Assembly (NCBI GenBank): GCA_038214535.1
Contig: JBBQRS010000114.1
Span: 1-15,209 of the forward strand
Source of the DNA: JBBQRS01 sp038214535
GTDB taxonomy: Bacteria; Chloroflexota; Anaerolineae; CG2-30-64-16
Length of the DNA stretch: 15,209 bases
Reading direction: 5' to 3'
The first letter of the stretch is position 1; every line of letters begins with the position of its first letter. Positions 1-7,501 of the stretch are shown in pieces. The notes below the pieces were generated by a model. That model saw nothing but the letters and a program-made list of their open reading frames with translations. It was not told the origin of the DNA and searched no databases. Both the position numbers and the translations under genes were made by a program.

Positions 1-111
1 AGTGCAACGCAGCCATGAATCCGCCCTGACAGCGCCCTTTTCTGACGCCTTGGCCACAGTTCTGCGCCTTGTATTCCCGCCATGCGCGGCCCACACGCTG
101 AGTTACGATTG
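1..111. other. Left edge, no gene recognised
   Basis: This stretch lies downstream of the Nudix gene. I see no convincing start, ribosome binding site, hairpin or coding-like reading in it. Confidence 0.5.
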
Positions 112-522
112 CTAAACAGCCCCTTCTTTCAGGGGACTCACGTATGGAATGATCGCATCCGGCAAGGCATCGAGCGGATACCATGCGAGATCGTCGCACT
201 TATGTGGCTCTCGGTTGGTGACGACGCCTGACCACCGGTTAACTCGGAGAAAGAAGTCCACCCGTTCATCGTCGGATTTGCGGTGCATCACATGAACCAC
301 TTCCAGCGCGTCCGGCGTCAGGCGGATGCCAAGCTCCTCACCGGCTTCGCGGATGGCCGCCGCTGACACGGATTCGCCGGCCTCGACGTGACCCGCCGGG
401 ACGCTGTATTTCCCGTCTGCCCAGCCGGTGTTGAATCGTCGCAGCAATAGCACGCGGTCGTCCTGGTAGAAGAACAGGTGCACGGCGACGGGATAGCGGT
501 TGCGAGCCGGTTTATTGTCCAT
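112..522 (-). CDS. Nudix hydrolase (MutT-like)
   Basis: A Nudix-family pyrophosphohydrolase of about 136 residues, expected to be cytoplasmic and to hydrolyse a nucleoside diphosphate linked to another group; the substrate cannot be read from the sequence. The full Nudix box GX5EX7REUXEEXGU is present around residues 44-66 and reads GHVEAGE, seven residues, then REAGEELGI, so the metal-binding glutamates are intact. Length is normal for a single-domain Nudix protein. I place the start at the ATG complementary to 520-522 because GGAG lies at good spacing just upstream (527-530, minus sense). A TTG at 561 in the same frame would add 13 residues without a ribosome binding site. The gene stands alone: the end of an insertion sequence lies 43 bp upstream, and only unassigned sequence (1-111) lies downstream. 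Confidence 0.88.
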   Translation of the reverse strand: MDNKPARNRYPVAVHLFFYQDDRVLLLRRFNTGWADGKYSVPAGHVEAGESVSAAAIREAGEELGIRLTPDALEVVHVMHRKSDDERVDFFLRVNRWSGVVTNREPHKCDDLAWYPLDALPDAIIPYVSPLKEGAV

Positions 523-564
523 GTGACTCCGATTATATGCTCTCGGCGGGATGCGCGCCAACCA

Positions 565-602
565 GTAGGGGCAAGGCGTTCCTGCATCTGTTCCAACTAA
601 TT
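565..602 (+). repeat. Left terminal inverted repeat of the IS4-type element
   Basis: This 38-nt arm starts GTAGGGGCAA and ends CTAATT. It pairs with 1981-2017 except for one substitution and one 1-nt length difference. It abuts the transposase stop codon (601-603). Confidence 0.85.
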
Positions 603-1945
603 ATTGGCGAGCCTCGCCACGGCCGCATTTGCGTTGCGGATGGCGCGGCGTGCGGACGAGACCCACCTCGAGCGGTAGCGGTATGATGTGGTCAGGTGGC
701 ACGCAAGGCACCTGGCGCTTGATACGCCGGGAAGGCCGGATGAAAAAGGCGGCGCGGCCATGCTCGACAAAGGCGGCCACGGGGTCGCGGCCATCTTGGG
801 CAAAGATCGGCAAGTAGCGCACGAGAAGGGCCAGGGAGACCTCATCGGGATCGGCCCCGGCGCGATGGGCGATTTCCAGGTGCAGGGCATGCACGATCCG
901 GGAGGTGATCAAGACGGCCCAGACCTGCTGCAGGATGACGCTGGTCTTGCCGGACCACAAGAGGTGCAGGTTGAGGTGGGTTTTGACCAGGTTGAAGGCC
1001 ATTTCGATATCCCAACGCCGGCCATACAGGCGGGCAATGTCAACGGCAGACAATTGGTGCGGGTCGAGCACGTTGGTGATATAGGTATAGGCCCGGTCAC
1101 CCAGTTGGATCCGGATCAGGCGGACGGCATGCAGCCCGCGATCAGCCCGGTAAGCGCCCAGCCAGACCACCGCATCCAGGACGCCGGCCTCCTGATAGAA
1201 GGTATGGATGATCGTGTAGCTGGTCTTGGCCCGCAAGCGTGAGACCCACCAGTAGCCGGCAGCGGTCAGAGCATCAAACCAGGCAAAGGCGAAGTAGCCC
1301 AGATCGGCCAGGATCATGCTGCCCTGGGGTAGATCAGCGACCAGACCGGGTGCCGCCACCTTGTCGTTTTCATGGGGCTCGCGAATGTACTGGATGCGGC
1401 GCCACAGTTGGCGGCGGATATCGAACAAACCGGCGACTTTGCCCGGGAGCAGGCGGTCATCGCCGGCGGGCAACCCGCGCAGCGCCGGCAACTTGATCCA
1501 GGGTCGTGGCGTCGAGCGCAAAGACTTCCTGCGCCCAGGGTACCAAGTCTTGCCGCCCATAGGGCGTCAGCCTCACGTGTAGCAACGCCGTGATTTGGCT
1601 GAACAAGCGCTCCAGCGCACTGGTGCCCGCGGCCGCCATGCGTTTATAGATGGCTTCATCGCTCACGCCGAAGAGCGGATAAGACCACAGGCCGTGCACA
1701 TTGAGCAAGCGCCACACTTCGAGTTGGCTACTGAAACCTTTGAGCACGCAGACCAGCAGTCCCGACCACAAGCACAGGGCCGGCAAGATGCGCGGCCGCC
1801 CGGCATGTGGCGGCCGGACGCCAGGCTCGGGTTCCAACTGGCTGATGGCAGCGCACAGAAACTTTTCAACATCGCCGATCAGCTCTGGAGCCGCCACACC
1901 TGCATTGTTCACAACGGGGGCAAGGCTATCGGTTGGTGTATTCAT
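601..1945 (-). pseudogene. IS4-family transposase, broken by a frameshift
   Basis: A DDE transposase of the IS4 family, which would cut and rejoin its own element. It is read in two frames. The N-terminal part (ATG complementary to 1943-1945, open to about 1490) contains the first catalytic Asp in FALDATT (codon near 1513). The C-terminal part (about 1500 down to the TAA at 601-603) contains the second Asp in ILADLGYF (codon near 1305) and the YREK signature, written YGRRWDIEMAFNLVK, with the catalytic Glu near 1005. The two parts join smoothly around 1480-1500, where the sequence needs a +1 shift (one extra base or two missing). IS4 transposases normally lie in one frame, so I read this as decay or an assembly error. 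All three catalytic acidic residues survive. A TATACT box (1952-1957, minus) lies just upstream of the start, without a good -35. Confidence 0.82.
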
Positions 1946-1980
1946 GCCCCAAGTATAAGCCCGCTGGCGCGGCAGTAACC

Positions 1981-2017
1981 AATTAGTTGGAACAGATGGG
2001 GAACGCTTTGCCCCTAC
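1981..2017 (-). repeat. Right terminal inverted repeat of the IS4-type element
   Basis: This is the complementary arm of 565-602. It lies upstream of the transposase start, so translation upstream of the ATG at 1945 would run through the repeat; that supports the later start. Confidence 0.85.
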
Positions 2018-2123
2018 ATTCCGCACGCGATTTGCGGCGTCTCCCCTGAATTGTGATAAGATCGCATAGAAGCTCTTCTTATGTTGTCACGATTATGTAA
2101 ACACGCTCAACTGGAGTGAAGCT

Positions 2124-3833
2124 ATGATCCGCACCGTACCTGAAACCACCAGCGAAGGCATCGAACTCTATATCCGCACGTATTACTCGTTGCTGCGCAG
2201 TTCCGGCGACGTGCGCATCCGCTCGCTGGAGGAGACGCACGAGGGGATGAAGTCGAGCCTGCACATGAAGGCGGAGGCGACGGAGTTCGACGCGGGGGCG
2301 TTCATCTATGCGGCGCTGCGACTGCCGGGGGTGATGGATCGGGTGAAGCGCGTAGTGATGGGGCAGGGCGAAGATGTGTTCATGCGGGCGGGGATGACAG
2401 AGACGGAGACGTGGCAGCGCGCAGACGCGGCGGCGCGGCGGCGACGGATGCTGTTCGACGGGAAGGACACGCTGGCGGCGTTCGTCACCAGCGTGTCGGA
2501 CATTGATGACCTGATCCCGATGCTGACGGCCTATCAGATCGAGTGGAACAAGCTGCACCGGGCGCTGGACAGCATCCAGCTTGGCGCAGACCTGGCGGCG
2601 GGACGGGTGAAGGCGAGCGAGCACGCGACGGAACTTCAAACGGCGCTGGGCATCAATGACGAGGATATGGAGCGCTTGCGGCAGGCGTGGGCGAAGGACT
2701 GGGACGCGCGCTGGCAGGCGGTGGCCGCGCACGAGATGGACCTGCGTATCAACCTGCTGGCGAGTGGGTTCAACGACTACCGGCGAGCGGTGGAGAGTTG
2801 GTGGGAGGATCTGGTGGAGGCGGTGGGCGAGACCGATCTGACCACGAGGCCGGTCTACTTCGTGTCGAGCAACCCGCACAGCCTGCCGAACCTGCTTTCG
2901 GGCGGGGCCGTGGCGCGGCGCGAGCCGTTGGAGCAGTACGTGCTGGCGCGCGACCCGGAGGGGCTGGCGGCGGAGTGGACCCGGCTGGCCGATCTGGCGG
3001 ACGATGGCTCGCGCGCCAACCTGCTCTACTACGTGGGGCGCAGCTATCTGGCGGCGCACCCGGAGGCGCAAGAGGCGTGGACGGCGATGGAGCAGGAGGC
3101 GGGCATCCGGCGCTTCGTCGAGCCTTTTGCGCTGGACATCAGCGCGCAGGTGATTGACCTGAGCCGCTGCAACCCGGCGATTTTCGACTCGCGCATCCTG
3201 ATGCCGGGGGTCGAGCGGCTGCGCGAGAGCAAGGCGCTGATCGTCAACGTGGACTACCCGCTGGGGTTTGCGGCATATCACCTGTTGTCGCAGATCGCCA
3301 CCAGCACGGCGGACCTGATGGGCGCGTACATCATGGGGAAGGCGGCGACGCTCAACGGGCGGGTAGGCGACGTGATGATCCCGAACGTGGTGTATGACGA
3401 GCACTCGCGCAACACGTTCCTGTTCAAGAACTGCTTCACATCGCAAGACGTGGCGGAGTATCTGCATTTCGGCACGGTGTTCGATAACCAGAAGGCAGTG
3501 ACGGTGCGGGGGACGTTCCTGCAAAACCGCGATTTCCTGGGGGTGTTCTACCGCGAGGGCTACACCGACCTGGAGATGGAGGCGGGGCCGTATCTGAGCG
3601 CGGTGTATGAGGATATCTACCCGCAGCGCTTCCCGGTGAACGAGATCGTCAACCTGTTCATCAACGCGCCGTATGACATTGGGCTGCTGCACTACGCGTC
3701 GGATACGCCGTATAGCCGGCGGCAGACGCTGCTGAGCAAGAGCCTGAGCTACTTCGGGGTGGACGCGACGTACGCGTGCAGCGTGGCGATCCTACGGCGC
3801 ATCATCGAAACGGAACTCGCGCGGCTGGGGTAG
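2124..3833 (+). CDS. Conserved protein of unknown function with nucleoside-phosphorylase-like C-terminal region
   Basis: A 569-residue soluble protein with no signal peptide or membrane segment. The start is the ATG at 2124, with GGAG at 2113-2116 as a well-spaced ribosome binding site. Residues 1-350 are mostly helical-looking, charged and Trp-rich, and I do not recognise a domain there. Residues 372-496 contain, in order, VNVDYPLG, MGKAATLNGRVGDVMIPN (403-420) and TDLEMEAGPYLSAV (481-494). These resemble the glycine-rich segment, the VGDxxIP segment and the EME-type substrate-binding segment of purine nucleoside phosphorylase, MTA phosphorylase and AMP nucleosidase. The resemblance is read by eye and is an inference; the protein may belong to the DUF6909 group, of which I am unsure. 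It appears monocistronic: an insertion sequence lies upstream and a hairpin repeat begins 7 bp after the stop. Confidence 0.8.
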   Translation: MIRTVPETTSEGIELYIRTYYSLLRSSGDVRIRSLEETHEGMKSSLHMKAEATEFDAGAFIYAALRLPGVMDRVKRVVMGQGEDVFMRAGMTETETWQRADAAARRRRMLFDGKDTLAAFVTSVSDIDDLIPMLTAYQIEWNKLHRALDSIQLGADLAAGRVKASEHATELQTALGINDEDMERLRQAWAKDWDARWQAVAAHEMDLRINLLASGFNDYRRAVESWWEDLVEAVGETDLTTRPVYFVSSNPHSLPNLLSGGAVARREPLEQYVLARDPEGLAAEWTRLADLADDGSRANLLYYVGRSYLAAHPEAQEAWTAMEQEAGIRRFVEPFALDISAQVIDLSRCNPAIFDSRILMPGVERLRESKALIVNVDYPLGFAAYHLLSQIATSTADLMGAYIMGKAATLNGRVGDVMIPNVVYDEHSRNTFLFKNCFTSQDVAEYLHFGTVFDNQKAVTVRGTFLQNRDFLGVFYREGYTDLEMEAGPYLSAVYEDIYPQRFPVNEIVNLFINAPYDIGLLHYASDTPYSRRQTLLSKSLSYFGVDATYACSVAILRRIIETELARLG

Positions 3834-3839
3834 AGATTG

Positions 3840-3950
3840 ACCACCAAAACACCAAGCACACCAAGAGAAGAAGAATTCTTCACCACGAAGGAACGAAGGA
3901 GCGAAGTTTTTAAATCTTTTCTTTCTTCGTTTCTTCGTTCCTTCGTGGTG
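3840..3950. repeat. Hairpin repeat, copy A
   Basis: An ACCACC/ACACCAAG-rich leader (3840-3865) is followed by an inverted repeat with 26-bp arms, 3881-3906 and 3925-3950, around an 18-nt AT-rich loop. The outermost 18 bp (CACCACGAAGGAACGAAG) pair perfectly. It starts 7 bp after the stop of the preceding gene. The left arm is identical, as a complement, to the right arm of copy B. Confidence 0.9.
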
Positions 3951-3958
3951 GAACCTCA

Positions 3959-3987
3959 TTGACTTAGTTCAGGACTTAGTTTATCAT
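3959..3987 (+). promoter_or_regulatory. Predicted promoter of the toxin-antitoxin operon with overlapping direct repeats
   Basis: TTGACT at 3959-3964 (5/6 to the -35 consensus) and TATCAT at 3982-3987 (5/6 to the -10 consensus) are separated by exactly 17 nt. The 9-mer GACTTAGTT occurs twice in tandem, at 3961-3969 and 3973-3981, overlapping the -35 and spacer. Phd/YefM-type antitoxins usually repress their own promoter, so these repeats are candidate operator half-sites (inference). Confidence 0.6.
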
Positions 3988-4005
3988 TCAGGCAAGAGGT
4001 GAATG

Positions 4006-4224
4006 ATGACTACGGTGAATATTCATGAGGCGAAGACGCAATTGTCAAAGCTGCTGCAGCGGGTGATGAACGGGGAAGAGATCATCATTGCGAAGGCGGG
4101 GAAGCCGATTGCGTTGCTTAAGCCGATCACGGAAGCGCCCGATAAACGCGTGCCGGGGATTGACGCCGGCAAAGTGATCATCGCGGCGGACTTCGCTGCG
4201 CCCCTGCCGGAGTTCGATCTGTGA
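4006..4224 (+). CDS. Type II antitoxin, Phd/YefM family
   Basis: A 72-residue antitoxin that should bind and neutralise the PIN-domain RNase encoded next and repress the shared promoter through its N-terminal DNA-binding part. The N-terminus MTTVNIHEAKTQLSKLL and the segment GEEIIIAKAGKPIALLKPI are typical of Phd/YefM antitoxins paired with VapC. The acidic, hydrophobic tail (ADFAAPLPEFDL) is the usual toxin-binding end. Two ATGs are adjacent, at 4003 and 4006. I prefer 4006, because the AGAGGTG ribosome binding site (3995-4001) is very close to 4003 and because family members begin M-T-x. The stop codon overlaps the GTG start of the toxin gene, indicating translational coupling. The pair is bracketed by repeat copies A and B. 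Confidence 0.9.
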   Translation: MTTVNIHEAKTQLSKLLQRVMNGEEIIIAKAGKPIALLKPITEAPDKRVPGIDAGKVIIAADFAAPLPEFDL

Positions 4225-4607
4225 GGGCGCTGCTGGATACGTATACGTTCCTGTGGTGGAACATGGATGATCCGCAGCTCTCTGCGATGGCGCGCGGCAT
4301 TCTTGCGGACGGGGCGAACGAGATCTTCCTGAGCGCGGCCAGCGCGTGGGAGATCGCCATTAAGTATGCGCGCGGGCGGATCGAGCTGCCGGAGCCGCCG
4401 GAGCGTTACGTCGCCGCGCGCATGGCGCACTACGGTTTCCAGGCGCTGCCGATCCAGATCAGCCATGCGCTGCACGTCGCCGAACTGCCCCCCATCCACC
4501 AGGACCCGTTTGACCGGTTGCTGGTGGCGCAGAGCCGGCTGGAAGACCTACCGATCCTCACCGGCGACCGCGAGATCGCGCGCTACCCGACTGCGGTGAT
4601 CTGGTGA
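4221..4607 (+). CDS. vapC: Type II toxin, VapC-like PIN-domain ribonuclease
   Basis: A 128-residue single PIN domain expected to be a metal-dependent RNase held inactive by the preceding antitoxin. The acidic active-site residues are all visible: D6 in LLDTYTFLWW, E44 in SAWEIAIK, D98 in QDPFDRLLVAQ and D116 in LTGDREI. The first motif has Tyr where LLDTHTFLWW is common; this is unlikely to abolish activity because the aspartate is kept. The start is GTG at 4221 inside a GTGA overlap with the antitoxin stop, so the two genes form a translationally coupled operon. RNA target specificity cannot be inferred. Repeat copy B begins a few bases after the stop. Confidence 0.92.
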   Translation: MRALLDTYTFLWWNMDDPQLSAMARGILADGANEIFLSAASAWEIAIKYARGRIELPEPPERYVAARMAHYGFQALPIQISHALHVAELPPIHQDPFDRLLVAQSRLEDLPILTGDREIARYPTAVIW

Positions 4608-4611
4608 GTTT

Positions 4612-4727
4612 TTACCACCAAGACACCAAGCACACCAAGGACACCAAGAGAAGAATTTTTTACCACGAAGGAACGAAGAGACGAAGATTTTAAATCCTTT
4701 TCTTCGCTCCTTCGTTCCTTCGTGGTG
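4612..4727. repeat. Hairpin repeat, copy B
   Basis: It has the same organisation and orientation as copy A: an ACCACCAAG/ACACCAAG leader (4614-4649), then arms 4661-4686 and 4702-4727 around an AT-rich loop containing TTTTAAATC. The arms pair except for a few positions. It begins about 5 bp after the toxin stop and ends 14 bp before the ATG of the next gene. Confidence 0.9.
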
Positions 4728-4741
4728 ACCCCATAATACAG

Positions 4742-5068
4742 ATGATCTCCCATCCCTTTCGGAACACGCTCGTGATCCTGATTGCCTGCCTGATTGGTTT
4801 AGTGATGGCCGGCCTGGTTTGTGCGCGCCAGTTTGTCTTTGGTTCAGAGTCTGGCCATTGGGTCTACGCATATCACCCCACAACATCCGCGCCGCTATGG
4901 ATTGTGGTTGTGGTCCTGGCATTGCTCGGCGCGTCTGCGCTCATCGGCAGCGGGCGCATTGCCAGCCATGAACGGACTACGGTGTTCGGCTGCTTCCTCG
5001 GCGTCCTTCTGATCCAGTTCCTGATCCATGATATCTATCCAGTGCCCCTGGATGCGTTGGTGCGGTAG
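4742..5068 (+). CDS. N-terminal fragment of a GT-C-type membrane glycosyltransferase (frameshifted)
   Basis: A 108-residue open frame with three predicted membrane segments (about residues 9-27, 51-69 and 80-95), the last leading into an IHDIYPVPLDALVR loop. It stops at TAG 5066-5068, but the sequence that follows in the +1 frame (SDQANGFYSAAL) continues the protein naturally. Removing T5066 joins the two into one 917-residue protein. It is therefore the front of the gene described next, not an independent small membrane protein. The ATG at 4742 has no strong ribosome binding site and lies 14 bp after repeat copy B, so the native upstream region may have been altered by the repeat. Confidence 0.7.
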   Translation: MISHPFRNTLVILIACLIGLVMAGLVCARQFVFGSESGHWVYAYHPTTSAPLWIVVVVLALLGASALIGSGRIASHERTTVFGCFLGVLLIQFLIHDIYPVPLDALVR

Positions 5069-7496
5069 CGACCAGGCTAACGGCTTCTATTCGGCGGCCC
5101 TGCGCGATTCGCCCATCGAAACGCTGGCACGATACAAGGTCCTGGATCCGTCATCGCCAATGCATGTTGAAGGGAACATGCCGGGCAAAACGCTCTTGTT
5201 CCAGCTACTCGAACCTTTCACTTCAGATCCCAGAATCATGGGCTATGCAATTATCGCGCTTTCAACCCTGGGCGCGTTGTTGCTTTACGGCATATGCAGG
5301 CGGCTATTCGGCGATCCATGGGTCGCCCTGTATGCATTGATCTTGTATGCACTGGTCCCGAGCCGGTTCTTTTTCTTTCCTATCCTCAACACGGTGACTC
5401 CCGTGTTGATGCTGCTCTGCCTGTATTTGTTCGTCGTGTACATGGATAGCAAGCGCGGCGTATGGCTCTGGTTATTGGGATGCGCCCTGTACATGTTGAT
5501 TCTGTTTGAGCCATCCCCGTTGGCGACCGGGCTAATCTTCATGGCAATCCTTCTTGTCGCCACCAAGGAAGGACAGCTTTCCAAAGAAGATGTCGGCCGA
5601 TTGTTGTTGTATCCTTTCCTGGCTTTTCTTTGCGTCTATGTGGCCTTCTTTGTCTTGTTCGATTTCGATCTGGTAGGGGCATTCAGTGCGGTGCTGACGG
5701 AAGCGGGCGCTTTCAATCTGGCTGAAAGTCGGGGCTACTGGCCATGGATAGGCGCGAACATGCGAGAGTTCTTCTACGCGGCCGGGACGCCCCTGGTGAT
5801 CATTTTCGCATATGGGGTCGCGCGGCTTTTCCATCAATGGTGGGCAGCGAAAGGGGTCGGCCGACGCTGGACCATGGACACGGCTTTTGTCATGGGACTG
5901 CTGGCAACGTTTACCGCTGTGCTGTTCCTGGGCATCAATCGCGGCGAGACGTCGCGCTTGTGGATTTATCTGGCGGTGTTGTTCCCCATTCCAGCCGCCC
6001 TGTTGATTGCTGCGACCCCCCGGCGTTCTCTGCTGGTCTTCTTCGTCGGCAGCACACTTGTGATTCAATCCGTCGTCGCCTTGCAGAGAGTTGACTTTGT
6101 TCTCAGTTACAATTGCCAGTATCAACATTCGCCGGGTTTTGAGGCCGAGAGGGCGACCCTGGCGTCATTCACGACGAGATTGAAGGGGTGCGCAGCAAGT
6201 GGATTCACGCTTGATGAACTTCGCCAGTGTATGCGCGCGCAGGAGGTAGTTTTCGAGCCGTACTTGAGGCTCAACAGCGCTCCGATTTCGGGCAGGTTTG
6301 TGGGCGATGGTGAGAGCACCTTGCGGGCTGGCGACGCCGTTGGCGTGACAATCTATTGGACGCCGCTGCAAGACGGCCCGCCACTGAAGTTCAGCCGGCG
6401 CTTGGTGGATGCCAGCGGGCGTCAATGGGCGTCCACCGACGACTGGCCGCGCGTCAATGGAGTTGTGTGCGATGTCCCTGAGCGCTGGCGGCGCGGCGAG
6501 ACACGCATAGATCGCCAGGACGTCCGGTTGCCGCCCGATTTGCCGCCGGGTATGTATGAGTACACGCTAGTTGTCTATGATCCGGAAACCGGCGCGATCG
6601 TATTGGCCGGTGAGCAGCCAAGCGTCATCCTGGCAAAGATTAACGTGCTGGGCGCTATGCCGCCGCCAGACCCCGCCACTCTTGCTATCCCGGTGCCTCT
6701 CGACATCCCGCTCTCAGAAGAACTCGCGTTGGTCGGCTATGGCGTCGAGCCGGATCCCTTGCGGCCAGAATCGGAGGGCGTGCTTCGCCTCTGGTGGACT
6801 GCCTTGCGCTCGCCGACTCAGCCCTATCAGGTGCGGATTGAGTTGATTGACGATGCCGGTCGGGCAGTCTTCAGCTCGTTGCAGCCGCTGAGCGTCGCGT
6901 CGCCGGACACCTGGCAGGCAGGTCAGATCGTCGGTGAACGCTATCCTATTACGCTTGATCCTGAAGTCGCCGCTAGGGATTATCAGTTGCGCATCGCGCT
7001 GGTTTCACCTGACGGCACAACTACCGAGCCAAATGAGCTCGCCACAGTCAGGGTGGAGTCACGACCCCGAACATATGAGTTGCCGGTGATGGATCATCCG
7101 TTGGACATCAAGTTGGGGCAGGATATCGCATTGCACGGGTATACCCTGGATCAAGCCGGTGATGGGGCAAATGAATTTCATCTGACGTTATACTGGCAAG
7201 CGGTGGAGCGGATAAACGAGCGCTATAAGGTGTTTGTGCATGTGGTTGATGAAGCCGGGCGCATCGTCGCGCAACAAGATACTGAACCGGCTAACGGTGA
7301 AGCTACCACGCAGACCTGGCTGGCCGGCGAGGTCGTTGCGGATGAACACGTGCTCGCCGTGCCTCCTGGCGGCCCGTATCAACTATTGGTCGGCCTTTAT
7401 AGTGCGGAAACCGGTCAACGCCTGGCGGTGCGAGGTGGGATGCAACAACCGGCGCGCGACGACGCCATCCTGCTGGAAAGGGTGCTGGTTCGATAG
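5028..7496 (+). CDS. GT-C-type membrane glycosyltransferase with three C-terminal beta-sandwich modules (main part of the frameshifted gene)
   Basis: Main body of a polytopic membrane protein of the GT-C/GT39 kind, which transfers sugars from a lipid carrier on the outer face of the membrane. The family call is from architecture and is moderate. Homologous sequence starts near 5066; the ATG at 5028 is only a frame artefact. After the loop SDQANGFYSAAL...HVEGNMPGKTLL, where such enzymes carry catalytic acidic residues, come about ten membrane segments (residues 71-352 of this frame). The rest is extracytoplasmic: three related modules at about 6276-6632, 6708-7055 and 7095-7436. Each has a pattern of the type LxIYW/LWW/LYW, a strand pair ending in D-x-GR, then a strand ending LVxYDPETG or the like. 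The third (LYWQAVERINERYKVFVHVV, then LVGLYSAETGQRL) is the clearest. The gene is monocistronic and converges on the efflux operon; repeat copy C lies between. Confidence 0.75.
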   Translation: MISIQCPWMRWCGSDQANGFYSAALRDSPIETLARYKVLDPSSPMHVEGNMPGKTLLFQLLEPFTSDPRIMGYAIIALSTLGALLLYGICRRLFGDPWVALYALILYALVPSRFFFFPILNTVTPVLMLLCLYLFVVYMDSKRGVWLWLLGCALYMLILFEPSPLATGLIFMAILLVATKEGQLSKEDVGRLLLYPFLAFLCVYVAFFVLFDFDLVGAFSAVLTEAGAFNLAESRGYWPWIGANMREFFYAAGTPLVIIFAYGVARLFHQWWAAKGVGRRWTMDTAFVMGLLATFTAVLFLGINRGETSRLWIYLAVLFPIPAALLIAATPRRSLLVFFVGSTLVIQSVVALQRVDFVLSYNCQYQHSPGFEAERATLASFTTRLKGCAASGFTLDELRQCMRAQEVVFEPYLRLNSAPISGRFVGDGESTLRAGDAVGVTIYWTPLQDGPPLKFSRRLVDASGRQWASTDDWPRVNGVVCDVPERWRRGETRIDRQDVRLPPDLPPGMYEYTLVVYDPETGAIVLAGEQPSVILAKINVLGAMPPPDPATLAIPVPLDIPLSEELALVGYGVEPDPLRPESEGVLRLWWTALRSPTQPYQVRIELIDDAGRAVFSSLQPLSVASPDTWQAGQIVGERYPITLDPEVAARDYQLRIALVSPDGTTTEPNELATVRVESRPRTYELPVMDHPLDIKLGQDIALHGYTLDQAGDGANEFHLTLYWQAVERINERYKVFVHVVDEAGRIVAQQDTEPANGEATTQTWLAGEVVADEHVLAVPPGGPYQLLVGLYSAETGQRLAVRGGMQQPARDDAILLERVLVR

Positions 7497-7501
7497 CGGA
7501 T

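Larger units (their letters stand above)
565..2017 (-). mobile_element. IS4-type insertion sequence, complete but with frameshifted transposase
   Basis: The element is about 1.45 kb. Its ends carry long imperfect inverted repeats: the left end (565-602) and the complement of the right end (2017-1981) both begin GTAGGGGCAA, continue GCGTTCC, and end CATCTGTTCCAACTAATT, with one substitution and one 1-nt indel. A single transposase fills the interior on the minus strand. The bases immediately outside the repeats (ccaacca on the left, attccgc on the right) do not match, so no target-site duplication is visible. Either the insertion is old or the true boundary differs by a few bases. IS4 membership is called from the transposase YREK signature. 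Confidence 0.85.

Noticed and set aside
532..561. TATAAT (532-537, minus) with TTGGCG 18 bp upstream as a Nudix promoter
   Set aside because: The predicted start of transcription would fall downstream of the ribosome binding site, giving a nearly leaderless message, and the -35 is weak. Possible, but not supported enough to list.
688..1242. 184-codon plus-strand open frame inside the insertion sequence
   Set aside because: It is antisense to the transposase region holding the second catalytic Asp and the YREK signature, and carries no family motif.
2079..3692. 537-codon open frame on the minus strand, opposite the 569-residue protein
   Set aside because: Its translation is Arg/His/Leu/Val-rich with no recognisable domain, and it is what the codon bias of the GC-rich plus-strand gene produces on the other strand. 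The plus-strand gene has a good ribosome binding site and phosphorylase-like motifs.
3840..4727. Repeat copies A and B as a CRISPR array
   Set aside because: Only two units separated by two protein-coding genes; they are hairpin elements with no regular short spacers.
5060..5070. Programmed +1 frameshift at CGG-TAG in the glycosyltransferase gene
   Set aside because: The P-site tRNA could not re-pair after a +1 slip, and no upstream Shine-Dalgarno-like stimulator is evident; mutation or sequence error is simpler.
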